A stretch of DNA of 5,842 nucleotides, taken from the NCBI GenBank assembly GCA_038065435.1, contig JBBTQZ010000047.1:1-5842 (forward strand), read 5' to 3'. A program made the translations under genes and the position numbers. A model generated the notes under the pieces. That model was not told where the DNA came from. It did not search any database and was given only the letters and a program-made list of their open reading frames with translations. Positions 3,789 to 5,842 of the stretch are shown one piece after another; the stretch's first letter is position 1; the number at the start of each line of letters is the position of its first letter. This DNA is from JBBTQZ01 sp038065435 (lineage in GTDB: Bacteria; Patescibacteriota; Minisyncoccia; Phycocordibacterales; WO2-35-19).

Positions 3789-5842
3789 ATGAACAGAGAT
3801 TACCCACTAGAAAGAGTTCGTAATTTTGGGATCATAGCCCACATAGATGCTGGTAAAACCACAACCAGCGAGCGCATTTTGTATTACACGGGGAGCCAAC
3901 ACAAAATAGGTGAGGTGCATGAGGGAGAGACGACCACAGACTGGATGGAGCAAGAAAGAGAAAGGGGTATCACTATCACCGCTGCCGCCGTCACTTGTTT
4001 TTGGGCACCCACCTATCTAAAAGAAGAGGAGAGAAAAAATAAAGACAGTAAATATCGTTTCAATATTATAGACACTCCGGGACATATAGACTTCACGGTA
4101 GAAGTGAAGCGCTCCATGAGAGTTTTGGACGGAGCAGTGTGTGTTTTTGATGGAGTAGCCGGAGTAGAACCACAGAGCGAGACCAACTGGCGCTATGCAG
4201 AAGATGCAAATGTGCCTCGGCTGTGTTTTATAAATAAGCTAGACCGTACTGGTGCCAATTTTGAAAAATCTTACGCTTCTATACTAAATCGTCTTTCCAA
4301 AAAAGCTATCCGAATGCAGATCCCCATAGGCGAGGAAGCAAAACACGAAGGAGTGATAGACCTGCTCAAAATGAAGGCTTATGGTTTTGAAGGAAAGCTC
4401 GGAGACAACGTGGTGGAAGTGGAGATGCCACTAGATCTCAAACCAGATGCAGAAAAATACAGAGCAGAGCTAGTAGAAAAGATAGTGGAGAACGATGACG
4501 AAGCTATGAACAAATACCTGGCAGGAGAAGAAATCGATCTAGAGACTCTGAGGAAAATCCTCCGCAAAGCAGTAGTAGAAAACAAAATTTTCCCTGTCTT
4601 TTGCGGATCAGCTCTAAAGAACAAAGGGGTGCAGTTGGTGCTGGATGCCGTAGTGGATTACCTACCTTCACCTATGGACATACCTTCTATAAAAGGCACC
4701 GACCCCAAGACAGGAGAGGAGATAGAGAGGCACCCGAGTGATGAAGAACCATTTTCAGCTTTAGCTTTCAAATTGCAAGCTGATCCGTTTGTAGGCCAGC
4801 TTACCTTTTTCCGAGTGTATTCTGGCACCATAGAAGCTGGCTCATATATATACAACGCCTCTACTGGCGACAAGGAAAGACTCGGTAGAATAGTGCGCCT
4901 ACAAGCAGATAAAAGAGAGGAAGTGAAGAAAGTTTTTGCTGGAGAAATAGCGGCCGCAGTCGGACTCAAAGATGCCAAAACTTCTAATACTTTTTGCGAC
5001 GAAAACAATCCTATTCTTTTGGAAATAATAGTCTTCCCAGAACCTGTTATATCTTTGCGCATAGAGCCCAAAACCAAGGCTGACCAAGAAAAAATGGGTA
5101 ATGCTTTGCGCAGACTAGCAGACGAAGACCCTACTTTCCGCATAAAATCAGACACCGAGACGGGGGAGACGGTGATCATGGGCATGGGAGAATTGCATCT
5201 AGACATTATAGTGGATCGTATGAAGCGCGAGTTCAATGTAGAGGCAAATGTAGGCGCGCCTCAAGTGGCATACAAAGAAACCATAACAGGAGAAGCCGAG
5301 GTTGAGAACAAATACATAAAACAAACTGGGGGTAAGGGTCAATACGGACACGTGAAGATCAAGATCAAGCCTCTTGAGCCAGAAGTAGAAAATCAAAAGA
5401 AAAAAGCTAAAAATATCCACCGCGAAGAAGGTTTTGAATTTATAGATTCTATCAAAGGTGGAGTTATACCAGCAGAATTTATACCAGCAGTAGAAAAGGG
5501 GGTAAAGGAAGCCATGGAAAGAGGGGTTGTGGCTGGTTACAAGATGACAGATGTCTCCTGCGAACTCACCTTCGGTTCTTACCACGATGTGGATTCATCT
5601 GAAATAGCTTACAAAATAGCGGCGAGCCAAGCTTTCCAAGAAGCCGCCAGGAAAGCTAAGCCAGTTATACTTGAGCCTATTATGAAAGTAGAAGTAGTAG
5701 TGCCAGAACAATTCATGGGCGACATAACTGGCTATCTTTCTTCTAAACGCGGTGCCATAGAAGGTATGGACGACAGAAACGGCCTCAAGGTCATCCGCGC
5801 CAAAGTGCCTCTTTCAGAGCTCTTCGGCTACGTCACCTCTCT
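3789..5842 (+). CDS. fusA: Elongation factor G (EF-G), 3' end cut by the window
   Basis: An open frame from the ATG at 3789 runs off the window and covers 684 full codons. EF-G is the GTPase that drives tRNA-mRNA translocation on the ribosome. The GTPase motifs are intact: G1 AHIDAGKT (17-24), switch I RGITI (59-63), G3 DTPGH (95-99) and G4 NKLD (149-152). Domain III has MGMGELHLDI. Domain IV has QYGH (518-521) and the tip loop YHDVDSSE starting at Y598, with H599 at the decoding-centre tip. Domain V shows EPIMKVEV and ends at SELFGYVTS. By comparison with E. coli (704 residues) about 45 C-terminal residues are missing. Two lysine/glutamate-rich inserts are seen: about 8 residues at 74-91 in the G domain and about 11 residues at about 531-548 in domain IV. 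The start is fixed by the standard N-terminus (YPLERVRNFGIIAHIDAGKT). Isoleucine is written mostly as ATA. Confidence 0.97.
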   Translation, partial: MNRDYPLERVRNFGIIAHIDAGKTTTSERILYYTGSQHKIGEVHEGETTTDWMEQERERGITITAAAVTCFWAPTYLKEEERKNKDSKYRFNIIDTPGHIDFTVEVKRSMRVLDGAVCVFDGVAGVEPQSETNWRYAEDANVPRLCFINKLDRTGANFEKSYASILNRLSKKAIRMQIPIGEEAKHEGVIDLLKMKAYGFEGKLGDNVVEVEMPLDLKPDAEKYRAELVEKIVENDDEAMNKYLAGEEIDLETLRKILRKAVVENKIFPVFCGSALKNKGVQLVLDAVVDYLPSPMDIPSIKGTDPKTGEEIERHPSDEEPFSALAFKLQADPFVGQLTFFRVYSGTIEAGSYIYNASTGDKERLGRIVRLQADKREEVKKVFAGEIAAAVGLKDAKTSNTFCDENNPILLEIIVFPEPVISLRIEPKTKADQEKMGNALRRLADEDPTFRIKSDTETGETVIMGMGELHLDIIVDRMKREFNVEANVGAPQVAYKETITGEAEVENKYIKQTGGKGQYGHVKIKIKPLEPEVENQKKKAKNIHREEGFEFIDSIKGGVIPAEFIPAVEKGVKEAMERGVVAGYKMTDVSCELTFGSYHDVDSSEIAYKIAASQAFQEAARKAKPVILEPIMKVEVVVPEQFMGDITGYLSSKRGAIEGMDDRNGLKVIRAKVPLSELFGYVTS

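Noticed and set aside
4658..5236. Antisense open frame of 192 codons within fusA, with other shorter antisense frames nearby
   Set aside because: The EF-G frame is continuous and fully conserved here. The reverse product is serine-rich with no domain and arises from codon bias.
1..5842. Search for tRNA genes, CRISPR arrays, insertion sequences and phage genes
   Set aside because: No cloverleaf, no regularly spaced repeats, and no transposase or phage-type protein was seen. All spacers are under 100 bp.

Overview
The window comes from an AT-leaning bacterial chromosome and looks like a member of the Candidate Phyla Radiation (Patescibacteria), most likely a Parcubacteria/Nomurabacteria-type organism. 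This placement rests on sequence style recalled from those groups, not on a search. The signs are a minimal PDZ-less site-2 protease, a histidine kinase with an SHQLKTP H-box, an S12 and an L28 with inserts relative to E. coli, very short intergenic gaps, start codons that mostly lack Shine-Dalgarno sequences, and ATA as the leading isoleucine codon even in fusA. TGA is used as a stop (after the conserved S7 C-terminus, for example), so this is not a TGA-recoding lineage.

Layout. Positions 1-96 hold the last 31 codons of a ComEC-like metallo-hydrolase gene on the plus strand. Its stop overlaps the stop of the convergent minus-strand rpmB (L28, 89-331), and its probable terminator lies inside rpmB. 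A 38-bp divergent spacer then leads into a plus-strand run: a site-2 protease (M50, 370-975), a membrane PAS histidine kinase (987-2309) and a single-domain response regulator (2322-2708). After a 62-bp gap comes the classical str cluster: rpsL (S12), rpsG (S7) and fusA (EF-G), the last cut by the window edge. No gene-free stretch exceeds 95 bases.

How they work together. The kinase and regulator are 12 bp apart and probably form a signalling pair; the regulator has no output domain, so its target is unknown. The protease is 11 bp upstream and could be co-transcribed. S12, S7 and EF-G are translation components of decoding and translocation, in the gene order usual for bacteria.

The most interesting points are small. 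S12 carries two changes at the streptomycin/decoding loops: Arg at the K43 position, and a one-residue deletion in the normally near-invariant KDLPG loop. The rpsG-fusA spacer holds a dispersed-type palindromic repeat. A hairpin beside it, which includes the rpsG stop, has a 7-nt loop exactly complementary to the repeat core, and two TATAAT boxes follow. A perfect 10-bp hairpin lies inside the kinase ATP-binding domain, and an intercistronic hairpin covers the only Shine-Dalgarno-like sequence in the str genes. I found no wholly new multi-gene system, mobile element, CRISPR array or RNA gene.
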